From an uncultured Clostridia bacterium (GTDB lineage: Bacteria; Bacillota; Clostridia; Peptostreptococcales; Anaerovoracaceae), in the NCBI GenBank assembly GCA_934234035.1, contig CAKQHH010000013.1:1-46099 (forward strand): DNA of 46,099 nucleotides, given 5' to 3'. This document shows, piece by piece, positions 1 to 7,550 of this stretch. A program made the translations under genes and the position numbers. The first letter of the stretch is position 1. Each line of letters begins with the position of its first letter. Under the pieces are notes generated by a model, which did no database searches, had not been told where the DNA came from, and worked only from the letters and a program-made list of their open reading frames with translations.

Positions 1-470
1 TTCGTGCACCAATTCTGCGCCGTCCGCGGGGGAAAAAGCCGGCGGAATTTGGTGCAAAGGGAACGGAAGAACAAGGGTTGGCGGGCTTTCGTGCACCAAT
101 TCTGCGCCGGCCGAGGGCGAAAAAGCCAGCGGGACTTGGTGCAAAGGGAACGGAGGAACAAGGGATGGCGGGTTTTCGTGCACCAAGTCCGAACCGGCCG
201 CGGACGAAAAAACCGGCGGGACTTGGTGCAAAGGGGACGGAGGTATAAGGGCCGGCGGGTTTTCGTGCACCAATTCTGCGCCGTCCGAGGGCGAAAAAGC
301 CGGCGGAATTTGGTGCAAAGGGAACGGAGGAGCAAGGGCTGGCGGGTTTTCGTGCACCAATTCTGCGCCGTCCGCTGCCGAAAAAACTGGTGGGACTTGG
401 TGCAAAGGGAACGGAGATATAAGGGCCGGCGGGATTTCGTGCACCAAGTCGGCCCCGCCACGCCACACCC
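1..470 (+). repeat. Tandem hairpin array A, 87-bp period, five full units plus a partial
   Basis: The motif TTCGTGCACCAA recurs at 1, 88, 175, 262, 349 and 436, an exact 87-bp period. Each unit carries TTGGTGCAAAGG, then the core GGAACGGAGGAACAAGGG (with variants), then GGCGGGTTTTCGTGCACCAA, so TTGGTGCA and TGCACCAA can pair around the core. The rest of the unit is G+C-rich with a GAAAAA stretch between GCGCCG-like and CGGCGG-like arms. Because 87 is a multiple of three, one frame stays open across the array, but arrays B and C share the core with a 107-bp period, so selection on a protein is unlikely. The array is cut by the window edge. No function is known to me. Confidence 0.9.
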
Positions 471-485
471 GCCCGGCACGCCGCT

Positions 486-513
486 CATGCGGAAGTTTAT
501 AAACTTCCGTATG
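486..513. promoter_or_regulatory. Perfect 20-bp palindrome, operator or transcript-end hairpin
   Basis: CGGAAGTTTATAAACTTCCG at 490-509 is a perfect palindrome, and the flanks CATG/TATG extend it imperfectly to 486-513. It lies just downstream of array A and about 100 bases before the NlpC/P60-like gene. There is no T tract, so it is not a standard terminator. An extended -10 (TGG-CATAAT, near 549-557) lies between it and the gene. A dimeric repressor site is a reasonable guess. Confidence 0.5.
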
Positions 514-616
514 ATAATAAAAGTGTACTGAAGGGGAATTTTTTCTGTGGCATAATACTTTCACCGGAAAGAGGTCAGCGCTGTGATACCGGAAATAATA
601 TGAAAGGAGATGCAAT

Positions 617-2011
617 ATGAAGAGAACAATCCGTGTTCGGATTGCCGACAGGTTTTCAGGTCTTCCGGAGGAACCCAAGCTTTCGAGCTTTCCGGAGGAA
701 CCCATAAGGTCGGCTCTTCCGAGCAGGCGGAGCCTCTCGAGGTTTCTGACCTTCTTGGTTTTCATGGTCCTATTGATTCTCATGCTGTCCCGGCTGGGAA
801 CCGCGTTCCCGGCGGAGGCGACCACCTCGTCCCCATCAGCCTATACATACGAGGATTGGAAGCATTCACTGGATCGGGTAGCGGAGAATTTGGACAAGGA
901 CGGATTCCGCTACAGCGTAAATGGCGGGAAGGGATCTTACCGTAGAAGCAAAGAGACGCGGCGCGTGACCAACTGTGCCCTCTACGTGTCCTGGGCGCTC
1001 CAGGATGCGGGAATCATTAAGAAGGGGCAGGTTTTCTGGATTGACAAAGGAGGTGCCATTCGAGGAAAGCGGAAAACCTGCATTACGAAAAACAGCAAAC
1101 TGAAGGTGCTTCATCCCCACAAAAAAGCGAAGCGTGCGGGCCTCAAGAAAGGAGATATTTGCGGCTGGGACAGCCATATCCATACGGCGGTGTACGCCGG
1201 AAGGGATTCCAAAGGCAGGACTTTGTGGTACTCCGCCGGCCGAGACGGCGGGGTGAAGAAGAACGGAAAGTGGTATTTTAAAGCCGGCAAAACCAAAGCG
1301 AAGGTGCGGGCGGCCCGGTACGACGGAAAGATCGCCACGGTAATTCGCATTCGAAATTTAAAGGCTGCCCCGGCAAAAAAATCAAAAAAAGCAAAAGCGA
1401 AGTCAAAACCGGCAGCCGCAGTAAAAGCAGACGAAGAGATATTAAATCCTCCGGACGAGACTTCCGGGGTGGAATTTGAGGAAATCATCCCGGAATACGA
1501 AGAGGAGGTGAGTGAATCGGAAGACGGCGAGCCGGCGGAGTCGCCGGATACACCGGAAACGAATCCGGATCCAACAGATTCGGAAGAACCAACGGAAAAT
1601 GTAATCAGCGGAGGGGAGACTTCCGAAGAGCCTCGGGATTTTGAGACGGAGGAAAACGATCCGGAGGATGAGGACGGTGCAACGGTGGATGACTCCGCCA
1701 ACGATACTGTTTTGGATCTGGACAAGAACGAGGTCATTTCCGTCAAAGACGGAACGCGGAAGAAAATCCAAGAAGGCCGCGGGGAAAGCCGGGACAGCGA
1801 GGACCGGGACACTAAGGTTCGGGAAACCAAAGAACGGGACACTAAGGGCCGAGATACGAAGAGCCGGAAAACCAAAGGAGAGACAAACAACGTCCGAAGA
1901 ATCGATACCCCGGAAACCGGCGATGATGGTTTTGCGGTGGCCATGGTGCTCCTGATCCTCAGCTGCAGCGGGCTTCTGTTGCTGGCACATCGCCGAAATC
2001 CGGAAAGTTGA
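617..2011 (+). CDS. Surface protein with NlpC/P60-like domain and C-terminal wall-anchor-like tail
   Basis: 464 aa. The start has a strong AAAGGAGAT ribosome site five bases upstream. The N-terminus is a long basic region, then a hydrophobic segment near residues 42-60 (export signal or anchor). Residues about 75-245 resemble NlpC/P60- or CHAP-type papain-fold wall hydrolases: TNCALYVSWALQ supplies a candidate Cys and DSHIHTAVYAG a candidate His. A linker follows, first Lys/Ala-rich, then strongly acidic (Glu/Asp/Pro), then a run of short RDTK/RETK-type basic-acidic repeats. The tail reads DTPETGDD, a hydrophobic stretch and HRR, the layout of a sortase substrate with a non-canonical motif. 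The likely role is peptidoglycan cleavage or remodelling at the surface. The catalytic assignment rests on motif context only. Confidence 0.7.
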   Translation: MKRTIRVRIADRFSGLPEEPKLSSFPEEPIRSALPSRRSLSRFLTFLVFMVLLILMLSRLGTAFPAEATTSSPSAYTYEDWKHSLDRVAENLDKDGFRYSVNGGKGSYRRSKETRRVTNCALYVSWALQDAGIIKKGQVFWIDKGGAIRGKRKTCITKNSKLKVLHPHKKAKRAGLKKGDICGWDSHIHTAVYAGRDSKGRTLWYSAGRDGGVKKNGKWYFKAGKTKAKVRAARYDGKIATVIRIRNLKAAPAKKSKKAKAKSKPAAAVKADEEILNPPDETSGVEFEEIIPEYEEEVSESEDGEPAESPDTPETNPDPTDSEEPTENVISGGETSEEPRDFETEENDPEDEDGATVDDSANDTVLDLDKNEVISVKDGTRKKIQEGRGESRDSEDRDTKVRETKERDTKGRDTKSRKTKGETNNVRRIDTPETGDDGFAVAMVLLILSCSGLLLLAHRRNPES

Positions 2012-2037
2012 CCCTGCGGAAACATCTGTGGTATTCT
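2008..2037 (+). promoter_or_regulatory. Weak candidate promoter for the histidine phosphatase gene
   Basis: TTGACC at 2008-2013 and TATTCT at 2032-2037 are separated by 18 bases. The leader also contains the inverted repeat CATCTGTG (2023-2030) / CACAGATG (2062-2069), whose right arm abuts the GGGAG ribosome site of the next gene and could mask it. Confidence 0.3.
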
Positions 2038-2079
2038 GTATAACAGTTTAAAAATGCGTATCACAGATGGGAGAAAACA

Positions 2080-2691
2080 GTGAGATTATTTATATTACGA
2101 CATGGACAAACGGATCTGAATCTGGCTCGGAAGGTGCAGGGACACATGGATGTGGACTTGAATGCCACCGGTATTGAACAGGCAGAGGATTTGGCAAAGG
2201 TGGTTCGGGAGAAAAACCTTCATTTCGACGCAATCTATTGCAGCCCCCTGAGAAGGGCGCTGGATACCTGCGAAATTGTTACCGGACAGAGCCGAGATGC
2301 GTTTCACGTGGATGATCGAATCGAGGAATTTGATTTCGGCGAGCTGGAAGGCTATGCCTACCGGGAGCTTCCCGGAGAGTCGCAGAAATTCTTTTCCGCA
2401 CCGGATGAATTCCGGCCGGCGGGAAGAGGGGAGACTTTTCCACATTTAATCCAGCGGATAACGGACTTTTTGGAAGAGCTGAAGACCCGAGAACAGGGAA
2501 ATGTGCTGGTGGCGTCCCACGGAACGGCCATTCACGCCATGCTCCTCTATTTCCGGCACAAGGAGCTGAAAAATTTCTGGGATGAGGATGTGCATAACTG
2601 CGATCTGATGATTGTGGACTGCATCGACGGCGAATACGTCGTCCGAGATGAGAAAATTGCGGTAGAGAAAAAAGAAACCGGTTACCTCTAA
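2080..2691 (+). CDS. Histidine phosphatase family protein (phosphoglycerate mutase-like)
   Basis: 203 aa, GTG start behind GGGAG. Residues 4-12, ILRHGQTDL, are the catalytic RHG motif of the histidine phosphatase superfamily, in which the His is transiently phosphorylated. CSPLRRALDT holds the conserved second Arg, DFGELEG the acid, and ASHGTAIHAML the second catalytic His. Length and motifs match the small cytoplasmic GpmB/CobC-like branch, whose substrates range from phosphosugars to nucleotides, so the substrate cannot be deduced. The last codons overlap the converging DUF3343 gene and form part of a hairpin. Confidence 0.88.
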   Translation: MRLFILRHGQTDLNLARKVQGHMDVDLNATGIEQAEDLAKVVREKNLHFDAIYCSPLRRALDTCEIVTGQSRDAFHVDDRIEEFDFGELEGYAYRELPGESQKFFSAPDEFRPAGRGETFPHLIQRITDFLEELKTREQGNVLVASHGTAIHAMLLYFRHKELKNFWDEDVHNCDLMIVDCIDGEYVVRDEKIAVEKKETGYL

Positions 2692-2704
2692 AGGGTAACC
2701 GGTT
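2665..2704 (-). terminator. Hairpin terminator of the yedF-DUF3343 operon, embedded in coding 3' ends
   Basis: AACCGGTTACC (2676-2686) and GGTAACCGGTT (2694-2704) form a perfect 11-bp stem with a 7-base loop. On the minus strand the stem is followed by TTTCTTTTTTC, a rho-independent terminator tail. The stem lies on the last codons of both converging genes, whose stop codons overlap. Confidence 0.75.
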
Positions 2705-2963
2705 CGAAATCGAATCGCTTGATGGACTTATCTTCCTCAATCCGATAGACATGGTATTCCTCCGGGATTAACTCTGTCCCATCCAGGAATACCTTTTTTG
2801 ATTCGTCGAATTTCTCCGGCTCCACCCGAACGGCGATTCCGCAGCTGGTGGAGATGTGCCGAGGCACCGGCATGATGGTGCAGCCCACCGACTTCAGCAG
2901 CTTCTCGGTGGAAATGGCTCCGTGAGTGGATTCGAAAGTGTACAGGTAAAAAGTATCCGCCAT
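2688..2963 (-). CDS. DUF3343 protein, putative Se/S carrier-like
   Basis: About 91 aa. The start at 2963 (MADTFYLYTF) is preferred over in-frame GTG codons just upstream because AGGAGA lies about 11 bases before it. The fold family is the small DUF3343 group, often annotated as putative Se/S carrier-like proteins. Recognisable features are the STHGAISTEKLL helix and PRHISTSCGIAV, whose Cys (residue about 41) sits where a sulfur or selenium carrier thiol is expected. It starts about 15 bases after yedF ends, so the two are probably co-transcribed and act together in selenium or sulfur handling. The specific role is inference. Confidence 0.82.
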   Translation of the reverse strand: MADTFYLYTFESTHGAISTEKLLKSVGCTIMPVPRHISTSCGIAVRVEPEKFDESKKVFLDGTELIPEEYHVYRIEEDKSIKRFDFEPVTL

Positions 2964-2978
2964 GAACACCACCCTCTC

Positions 2979-3560
2979 CTACAGAGTGATAACCTTGGAA
3001 ACTTCCTGCATTGCACCCAGGATGTCATACATGTTGCTGACGGTTCCAACCTTGCAGTCTTCCTTGATTCCGAAGAAGTTCAGGCAGGTGCCGCATACCA
3101 GAACCTTGGTTCCTTTCTCAATCAGGGTGTTCAGGTTCTCAATAATCTGAGGCTCTACGCCGGTGGTCAGCTTTACGCCGCCGTTCATGAAGAGCACGTA
3201 GGTCGGGATGTTTTCGCTCTCGGACAGGGTGAAGATGGCCATCTTTGCCAGGTTCATTCCAAGTTCTGCATCGCCGTTTCCCAGACCTTCCTTGTTGAAG
3301 AATACCGCGTAGCTTCCTTCGTCAAAGCCGTGAGCGGATTCCGGAATATTGCCGTCGCCATTCGCAAATGTAGCAACGAGCTTCTCTCCTTCCGGTGTAA
3401 CGGTGATTTCTCTTCCATATGTCTTTCCCAGGCGGGACAGGTTGTCAATCTGAGTCTGACCATCCACCAGAATGGACAGATCCTGAGTGCCGTTGTCCAG
3501 CTCTTTCTTCGCCATGATTACAGGAATTGGGCATGCTTTGCCTGCAGCATCTAATCTCAT
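2979..3560 (-). CDS. yedF: Sulfurtransferase-like selenium metabolism protein YedF
   Basis: 193 aa behind a perfect AGGAGG. The N-terminal domain (1-75) is TusA/SirA-like, with CPIPVIMAKKEL carrying the conserved Cys of the CPxP motif. The C-terminal domain (about 85-193) is DsrE/DsrF-like, with YVLFMNGGVKL and VLVCGTCLNFFG, a second Cys pair. This architecture is that of the YedF family, which co-occurs with selenophosphate synthase and selenium-dependent enzymes. It probably passes persulfide- or selenide-type groups within the cytoplasm. DUF3343 follows directly. No selD or selA gene is in the window. Confidence 0.9.
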   Translation of the reverse strand: MRLDAAGKACPIPVIMAKKELDNGTQDLSILVDGQTQIDNLSRLGKTYGREITVTPEGEKLVATFANGDGNIPESAHGFDEGSYAVFFNKEGLGNGDAELGMNLAKMAIFTLSESENIPTYVLFMNGGVKLTTGVEPQIIENLNTLIEKGTKVLVCGTCLNFFGIKEDCKVGTVSNMYDILGAMQEVSKVITL

Positions 3561-3719
3561 AATGAATTCCTCCTATTATTAAACATAAATATACAAGTAA
3601 ATAGTATCACCAAATCACGTTTTTTCAAATAGAAAAATCTTATAAAAGAAAATCGGCCCCGCGAAAGTTTCCGGCGAGAGCGAAGGGAAAACTCTCGCAA
3701 ATCGAATTGCCCGTAAGAC

Positions 3720-3748
3720 TTCACAGAAAGGAAATAATGTTGTAGAAT
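3720..3748 (+). promoter_or_regulatory. Sigma-70-type promoter of the cyclophilin gene
   Basis: TTCACA (3720-3725), 17-base spacer, TAGAAT (3743-3748); each box matches consensus at five of six positions. A GCGAGAG/CTCTCGC inverted repeat at 3674-3698 lies upstream. Confidence 0.65.
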
Positions 3749-3785
3749 TATCTATCATTGAATATACCAATAAGGAGAAACAGAT

Positions 3786-4265
3786 ATGAAAGAATTTATC
3801 ATTGAAATGGAAAACGGCGGCGTAATGGAAGGGGAACTGTACGAAGACATCGCACCGAAGACGGTGGAGAACTTCGAATCCCTGATTGAAAAGAAGTTCT
3901 ACGACGGACTGATTTTCCATCGTGTCATTCCGGGATTCATGATTCAGGGCGGATGCCCGAACGGAAACGGCATGGGCGGCCCGGGATATACCATTCCGGG
4001 AGAATTCAACTCCAACGGTTTTAAGAACGACCTGAAGCATACCCGAGGCGTTCTCTCCATGGCAAGAGCGATGGACCCGAATTCCGGCGGATCCCAGTTC
4101 TTCATCATGGTAGCGGATGCACCGTATCTGGACGGAGATTATGCCGCATTCGGAAAGATTACCAAGGGCATGGAAGTAGCGGATGCCATCGTGAACACCA
4201 AGCGGGATTCGTGGATGGACAAGCCGCTGGAAGATCAGAAGATCAAGAGCATTCGCATGAAGTAA
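3786..4265 (+). CDS. Cyclophilin-type peptidyl-prolyl cis-trans isomerase
   Basis: 159 aa, start behind AAGGAGAAA. It is a single cyclophilin domain without signal peptide, so cytoplasmic. Signature segments are FHRVIPGFMIQGG (catalytic Arg and neighbouring residues), GPGYTIPGEF, LSMARAMDPNSGGSQFFI and DGDYAAFGKITKGM. It would catalyse cis-trans isomerisation of peptidyl-proline bonds during folding. The pyrophosphatase gene starts 40 bases later on the same strand and may share its transcript. Confidence 0.95.
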   Translation: MKEFIIEMENGGVMEGELYEDIAPKTVENFESLIEKKFYDGLIFHRVIPGFMIQGGCPNGNGMGGPGYTIPGEFNSNGFKNDLKHTRGVLSMARAMDPNSGGSQFFIMVADAPYLDGDYAAFGKITKGMEVADAIVNTKRDSWMDKPLEDQKIKSIRMK

Positions 4266-4305
4266 GGCCGAGGACGGCAGGAAAAGAAAGGGAAGAGAGA
4301 GCAGT

Positions 4306-5958
4306 ATGCAGCAGGAACGAAATATCATCGTAATTGGACATAAGAATCCGGATACGGATTCCATCTGCTCCGCTATCGCATATGCACATTTGAAAAACAT
4401 GACCACCCACAGTCATCACTACGTTCCGATGCGGGCGGGAGAAATCAGTCAGGAGACCATGTACGTACTGGACCGCTTCAACATGCGGGTTCCGAATTAC
4501 TTGGGCGATATCGGTGCTCAGGTATGTGACATGGAAATTCGCCGCACGCCCGGGGCGTCCAAGGACATGACCATCAAGCAGGCATGGGATTTCATGGCAG
4601 AGACGGATGCGGTGACACTTGCGGTGACGGAAGAGGACCGGGTCATCGGACTAATCACCAAGGGAGACATCGCCCAGACCTTTATGGAGGCAGAGGATAG
4701 TCTGTTCCTGTCTCGCATGAAGCCGCGGTACCGGGATATTGCGGATACCGTGAAGGGCACCATCGTGGTAGGCGATGGCGACGACCGCTTTGAAGAAGGC
4801 AAGGTATTGGTAGGTGCGGCCATGGTGGAGCGCATGCAGGAGCACATCGAGCCGGGAGATTTGATGCTCATGGTGGACCGGGTGGAAAACCAGATCGGCG
4901 CCCTGGAGAAGGGAGCGAAAGTACTGATTCTTTGTCTGGGAGCCAAGGCCAGCGAAGAAGTTATCGTGAAGGCCCGGGCAGAAAAGGCGGTCATCATCGA
5001 GACATCGCTGGATACTTTTGCGGTTTGCATGGAAATCCACAAAAGCGTTCCCCTGGAATCTTTCATGCTAAAAGAAGACATCATGACGTTCCGGATGGAT
5101 GACTATACCGACAAGGTGCGGGCGGTCATGGCGTCCACCCGCCACAGAGCTTTTCCGGTGGTGGATTCCAACGACTGTTACGTGGGAACCATCTCCCGCC
5201 GGAACCTGCTGGGAATCCAGAAGAAGCGAGTGATTCTGGTGGATCACAACGAGACATCCCAGGCCGTGGACAACATCAACGAGGCGGAGATTCTGGAAAT
5301 TGTGGACCATCACCGCCTGGGCACCCTGCAGACCCTGCAGCCGATTTACTTCGTCAATCAGCCGGTGGGCTGTACGGCGACGATTCTGTACGAGATGTTC
5401 GTGGAGAAGGGAATTGAGATTGGATCATCCATTGCCGGACTGCTGTGCGCGGCGATAATTTCGGACACGCTGATGTTCCGATCTCCGACCTGCACGCTGA
5501 AGGACAAGATGGCGGCAGGTGCGCTGGCGCTGCTGGCGGACATCGATATTGAAGCTTTTGCCACGGAAATGTTCGAAGCGGGCTCGGATCTGGGCAACAA
5601 GTCGGAAGAGGAAATCTTCTATCAGGATTACAAGAAGTTCACTTTCGGAAACACCAGCTTCGGCGTGGGTCAGATCAGTTCCATGAGTGCGGACGAGCTT
5701 CAGGAAATCAAGAAGCGGATTCAGCCGCTGCTTCGCCACGAGTGCGGAAAGAACGGCGTGTCCATGGTCTTCTTCCTACTGACGGATATTCGGAACTCCT
5801 CGTCGGAAATGCTGTACGCCGGTGACCGGGCAGAGGAGCTGGCGGACATCGCCTTTAAGGATGCGCCGAAGAGCGACGGAAGCTATTATTTGGAAGGGGT
5901 TCTGTCCCGAAAGAAGCAGCTAATCCCGGCATTTATGCGGGCGATTAACTTGATGTAA
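4306..5958 (+). CDS. Putative manganese-dependent (family II) inorganic pyrophosphatase with CBS and DRTGG domains
   Basis: 550 aa, start behind GGGAAGAGAG. The split DHH phosphoesterase core shows GHKNPDTDSICSAIAY (residues 10-25) and later VDHNE and EILEIVDHH (residues about 310-345), the metal ligands of family II pyrophosphatases. Between them lie two CBS repeats (around 75-115 and 255-305) flanking a DRTGG domain, an adenine-nucleotide-sensing insert known from clostridial enzymes. The DHHA2 domain closes the protein (about 425-548). The enzyme hydrolyses pyrophosphate to phosphate and is expected to be regulated by AMP/ADP-type ligands. The function is firmly assigned by motifs; the regulation is from family knowledge. 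Confidence 0.93.
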   Translation: MQQERNIIVIGHKNPDTDSICSAIAYAHLKNMTTHSHHYVPMRAGEISQETMYVLDRFNMRVPNYLGDIGAQVCDMEIRRTPGASKDMTIKQAWDFMAETDAVTLAVTEEDRVIGLITKGDIAQTFMEAEDSLFLSRMKPRYRDIADTVKGTIVVGDGDDRFEEGKVLVGAAMVERMQEHIEPGDLMLMVDRVENQIGALEKGAKVLILCLGAKASEEVIVKARAEKAVIIETSLDTFAVCMEIHKSVPLESFMLKEDIMTFRMDDYTDKVRAVMASTRHRAFPVVDSNDCYVGTISRRNLLGIQKKRVILVDHNETSQAVDNINEAEILEIVDHHRLGTLQTLQPIYFVNQPVGCTATILYEMFVEKGIEIGSSIAGLLCAAIISDTLMFRSPTCTLKDKMAAGALALLADIDIEAFATEMFEAGSDLGNKSEEEIFYQDYKKFTFGNTSFGVGQISSMSADELQEIKKRIQPLLRHECGKNGVSMVFFLLTDIRNSSSEMLYAGDRAEELADIAFKDAPKSDGSYYLEGVLSRKKQLIPAFMRAINLM

Positions 5959-6031
5959 AAGGGTCGTGAAAAGTTTTCAAAATACGCAAAAGAATTTTGA
6001 ACATAAATCAAAAGATTAACATGAAAATCTA

Positions 6032-6058
6032 TTGAAAGCAAGGTTTCAATGTGATAAT
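6032..6058 (+). promoter_or_regulatory. Promoter of the ThrE pair, extended -10 type
   Basis: TTGAAA (6032-6037) and GATAAT (6053-6058) preceded by TGT, an extended -10. The 15-base spacer is short. The start of transcription would fall at about 6065, exactly where the leader hairpin begins. Confidence 0.5.
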
Positions 6059-6064
6059 GTAATG

Positions 6065-6119
6065 GCTGTGCTATTCGGACTCCATATCCGGACTCGGGTG
6101 GTACAGCATTTTATTTTTT
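6065..6119 (+). terminator. Terminator-like leader hairpin before the threonine/serine exporter genes
   Basis: GCTGTGC (6065-6071) pairs with GTACAGC (6101-6107) with one G-U pair. Inside, CGGA and TCCG can pair, and the stem is followed by ATTTTATTTTTT. It could end the pyrophosphatase transcript. Its position at the predicted transcription start, 22 bases before the next gene, also allows a leader attenuator or a very short RNA. Confidence 0.55.
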
Positions 6120-6140
6120 GGTAAAAATTGAGGGAAGGAA

Positions 6141-6899
6141 ATGGATTACACGAAGGTGCTGAAGGGAATCCTCGATCTCGGGGAGGCAATGATTAACAGC
6201 GGTGCAGAGATTGGCCGTGTGGAGGACAGCTTGTATCGGCTGTGCGATGCGTATGGCTTCAAAAAAAGAAATTGTTGGGTGATTTCGTCCAACATACAGG
6301 CGACGGTGGAGACCCCGAACGGGGAAACGCTGACGCAGATTCGTCACGTCCCGGGGGGCGAGATGAATTTCGACCGTCTGGATTATCTGAACAATCTGTC
6401 CCGTTTCATTTGTAAAAACAAACCGGATGCACCGGAACTTCAGGCGAAGCTTCAGGAGGTAATGAATCGTCCGGAACAGCCGAGGTGGCAGCACTATATA
6501 GCCGGTGTCATGGGCGGTGCCGGATTCGCCGTCTTCTTCAATACTAATTTTATGGACACCATCGTGGCCGTGCTGGCGTCCCTGATTATCGTGGCACTGG
6601 GCGAAGTGCTGGGGAAATACGAGCACAATCCGCTGATTTTCAATGCGATTATCGCCTGCATCGTGGAAACCTTTATCATTCTGGCAGTGACATGCGGATT
6701 GGGCGAACACGTGAACTATATCACCATCGGTGTGGTGATGCTGCTGATTTCCGGAATCGGATTCACCAACGGTATCCGGGACCTGCTGCACAGGGATACC
6801 CTGTCCGGCATTGTGAATATTTGGAATTCCGTGCTGGGCGCGACCGGTATTGCTTTGGGAATCGCATTGCCGATTCTGCTTCTGAAAGGAGTGCTGTAA
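6141..6899 (+). CDS. Threonine/serine exporter family protein, ThrE N-terminal half (DUF1212)
   Basis: 252 aa, start behind GGGAAGGAAA. The N-terminal 115 residues are the soluble ThrE N-domain (GEAMINSGAEIGRVEDSLYRLCDAYG), which carries the conserved Glu/Arg-rich protease-like signature of this family. Five or so hydrophobic segments follow from about residue 120 (AGVMGGAGFAVFF, TIVAVLASLIIVAL, ILAVTCGLG, ITIGVVMLLISGIG, GIALGIALPILLL). With the next gene it would form a split membrane exporter of threonine and serine. The halves are fused in Corynebacterium ThrE and separate in most Bacillota. Confidence 0.9.
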   Translation: MDYTKVLKGILDLGEAMINSGAEIGRVEDSLYRLCDAYGFKKRNCWVISSNIQATVETPNGETLTQIRHVPGGEMNFDRLDYLNNLSRFICKNKPDAPELQAKLQEVMNRPEQPRWQHYIAGVMGGAGFAVFFNTNFMDTIVAVLASLIIVALGEVLGKYEHNPLIFNAIIACIVETFIILAVTCGLGEHVNYITIGVVMLLISGIGFTNGIRDLLHRDTLSGIVNIWNSVLGATGIALGIALPILLLKGVL

Positions 6900-6900
6900 G

Positions 6901-7389
6901 ATGTTGGTACTTGCTTCGAGTTTTACAACGCAGCTGATATCCTGCACAATCGCTTGCGTAGGATTCGCATATTGGTTTAACGTAAAAGGCATTCAGGTGC
7001 TGTACTCCGGAATCGGAGCGTTCTTTACCTGGGCGGTATATTATGTATGTTTTGAAATGACCAACAGCAACTTCCAGGCGACATTGTTCGGCGCCATCTT
7101 TGTGGCCATCTTCGCTCAGATTATGGCCAGGGTGAACCGGGCGCCGGCAACGATTTTCCTGTGTGTCTGCGTATTTCCGCTGGTTCCGGGACCGAATCTG
7201 TACTACATGATGTACTATCTGGTACTGGAGAATTATAAGGTGGCCAAGGAAGAGGCGGTGACGCTGGTACTCACTTGCGTGGGCATTGCTCTGGGCTTCA
7301 TCGTGGTGGACATCTTCAACAAGTATATCGTGATTATCTTCAAACGTTTGAAGGGCCAGCTGGTATCGGAACACGGCGAACGGTATTAA
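6901..7389 (+). CDS. Threonine/serine exporter family protein, ThrE C-terminal half (DUF3815)
   Basis: 162 aa. The ATG follows the preceding stop by one base, and its AAAGGAGTG ribosome site lies inside the upstream gene, so translation is coupled. The protein is almost entirely membrane-embedded, with about five helices, including IFLCVCVFPLVPGPNLYYMMYY, which is typical of the ThrE_2 half. The C-terminus is short and basic. It would complete the exporter encoded by the gene before it. No clear terminator follows; a weak CTCTTTTTGGGAGAG lies 3 bases after the stop. Confidence 0.9.
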   Translation: MLVLASSFTTQLISCTIACVGFAYWFNVKGIQVLYSGIGAFFTWAVYYVCFEMTNSNFQATLFGAIFVAIFAQIMARVNRAPATIFLCVCVFPLVPGPNLYYMMYYLVLENYKVAKEEAVTLVLTCVGIALGFIVVDIFNKYIVIIFKRLKGQLVSEHGERY

Positions 7390-7457
7390 TCTCTTTTTGG
7401 GAGAGAAAAAATAAAGAATGCCTTTCGACTTGTTAAAAAAAGGACCGGCCGGAAGAC

Positions 7458-7486
7458 TTGACAGAAATATTGTTAGCTTATACAAT
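7458..7486 (+). promoter_or_regulatory. Near-consensus promoter of the aminotransferase gene
   Basis: TTGACA (7458-7463), 17-base spacer, TACAAT (7481-7486). The -10 box lies inside the left arm of the large inverted repeat that follows, so a protein bound to the repeat or DNA cruciform formation would affect promoter access. Confidence 0.75.
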
Positions 7487-7527
7487 AAATACCATGGTTG
7501 GTTTATTGTATAAGCTAAATTTTTTTT
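7473..7527. repeat. 17-bp-arm inverted repeat overlapping the -10 box, followed by T tract
   Basis: TTAGCTTATACAATAAA (7473-7489) is the exact reverse complement of TTTATTGTATAAGCTAA (7502-7518), with a 12-base spacer containing ACCATGGT. TTTTTTTT follows at 7520-7527. As RNA it would be a strong terminator for transcripts from the ThrE genes. As DNA it overlaps the aminotransferase promoter, whose transcript would start in the loop and contain only the right arm. Confidence 0.85.
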
Positions 7528-7550
7528 AACATCGGAACTGTAAGGAAGGA

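Noticed and set aside
4..531. Open frame of 175 codons with 29-residue repeats over array A
   Set aside because: The frame is open only because the repeat period is a multiple of three. Related arrays with a 107-bp period shift frame at every unit, and no ribosome site precedes it.
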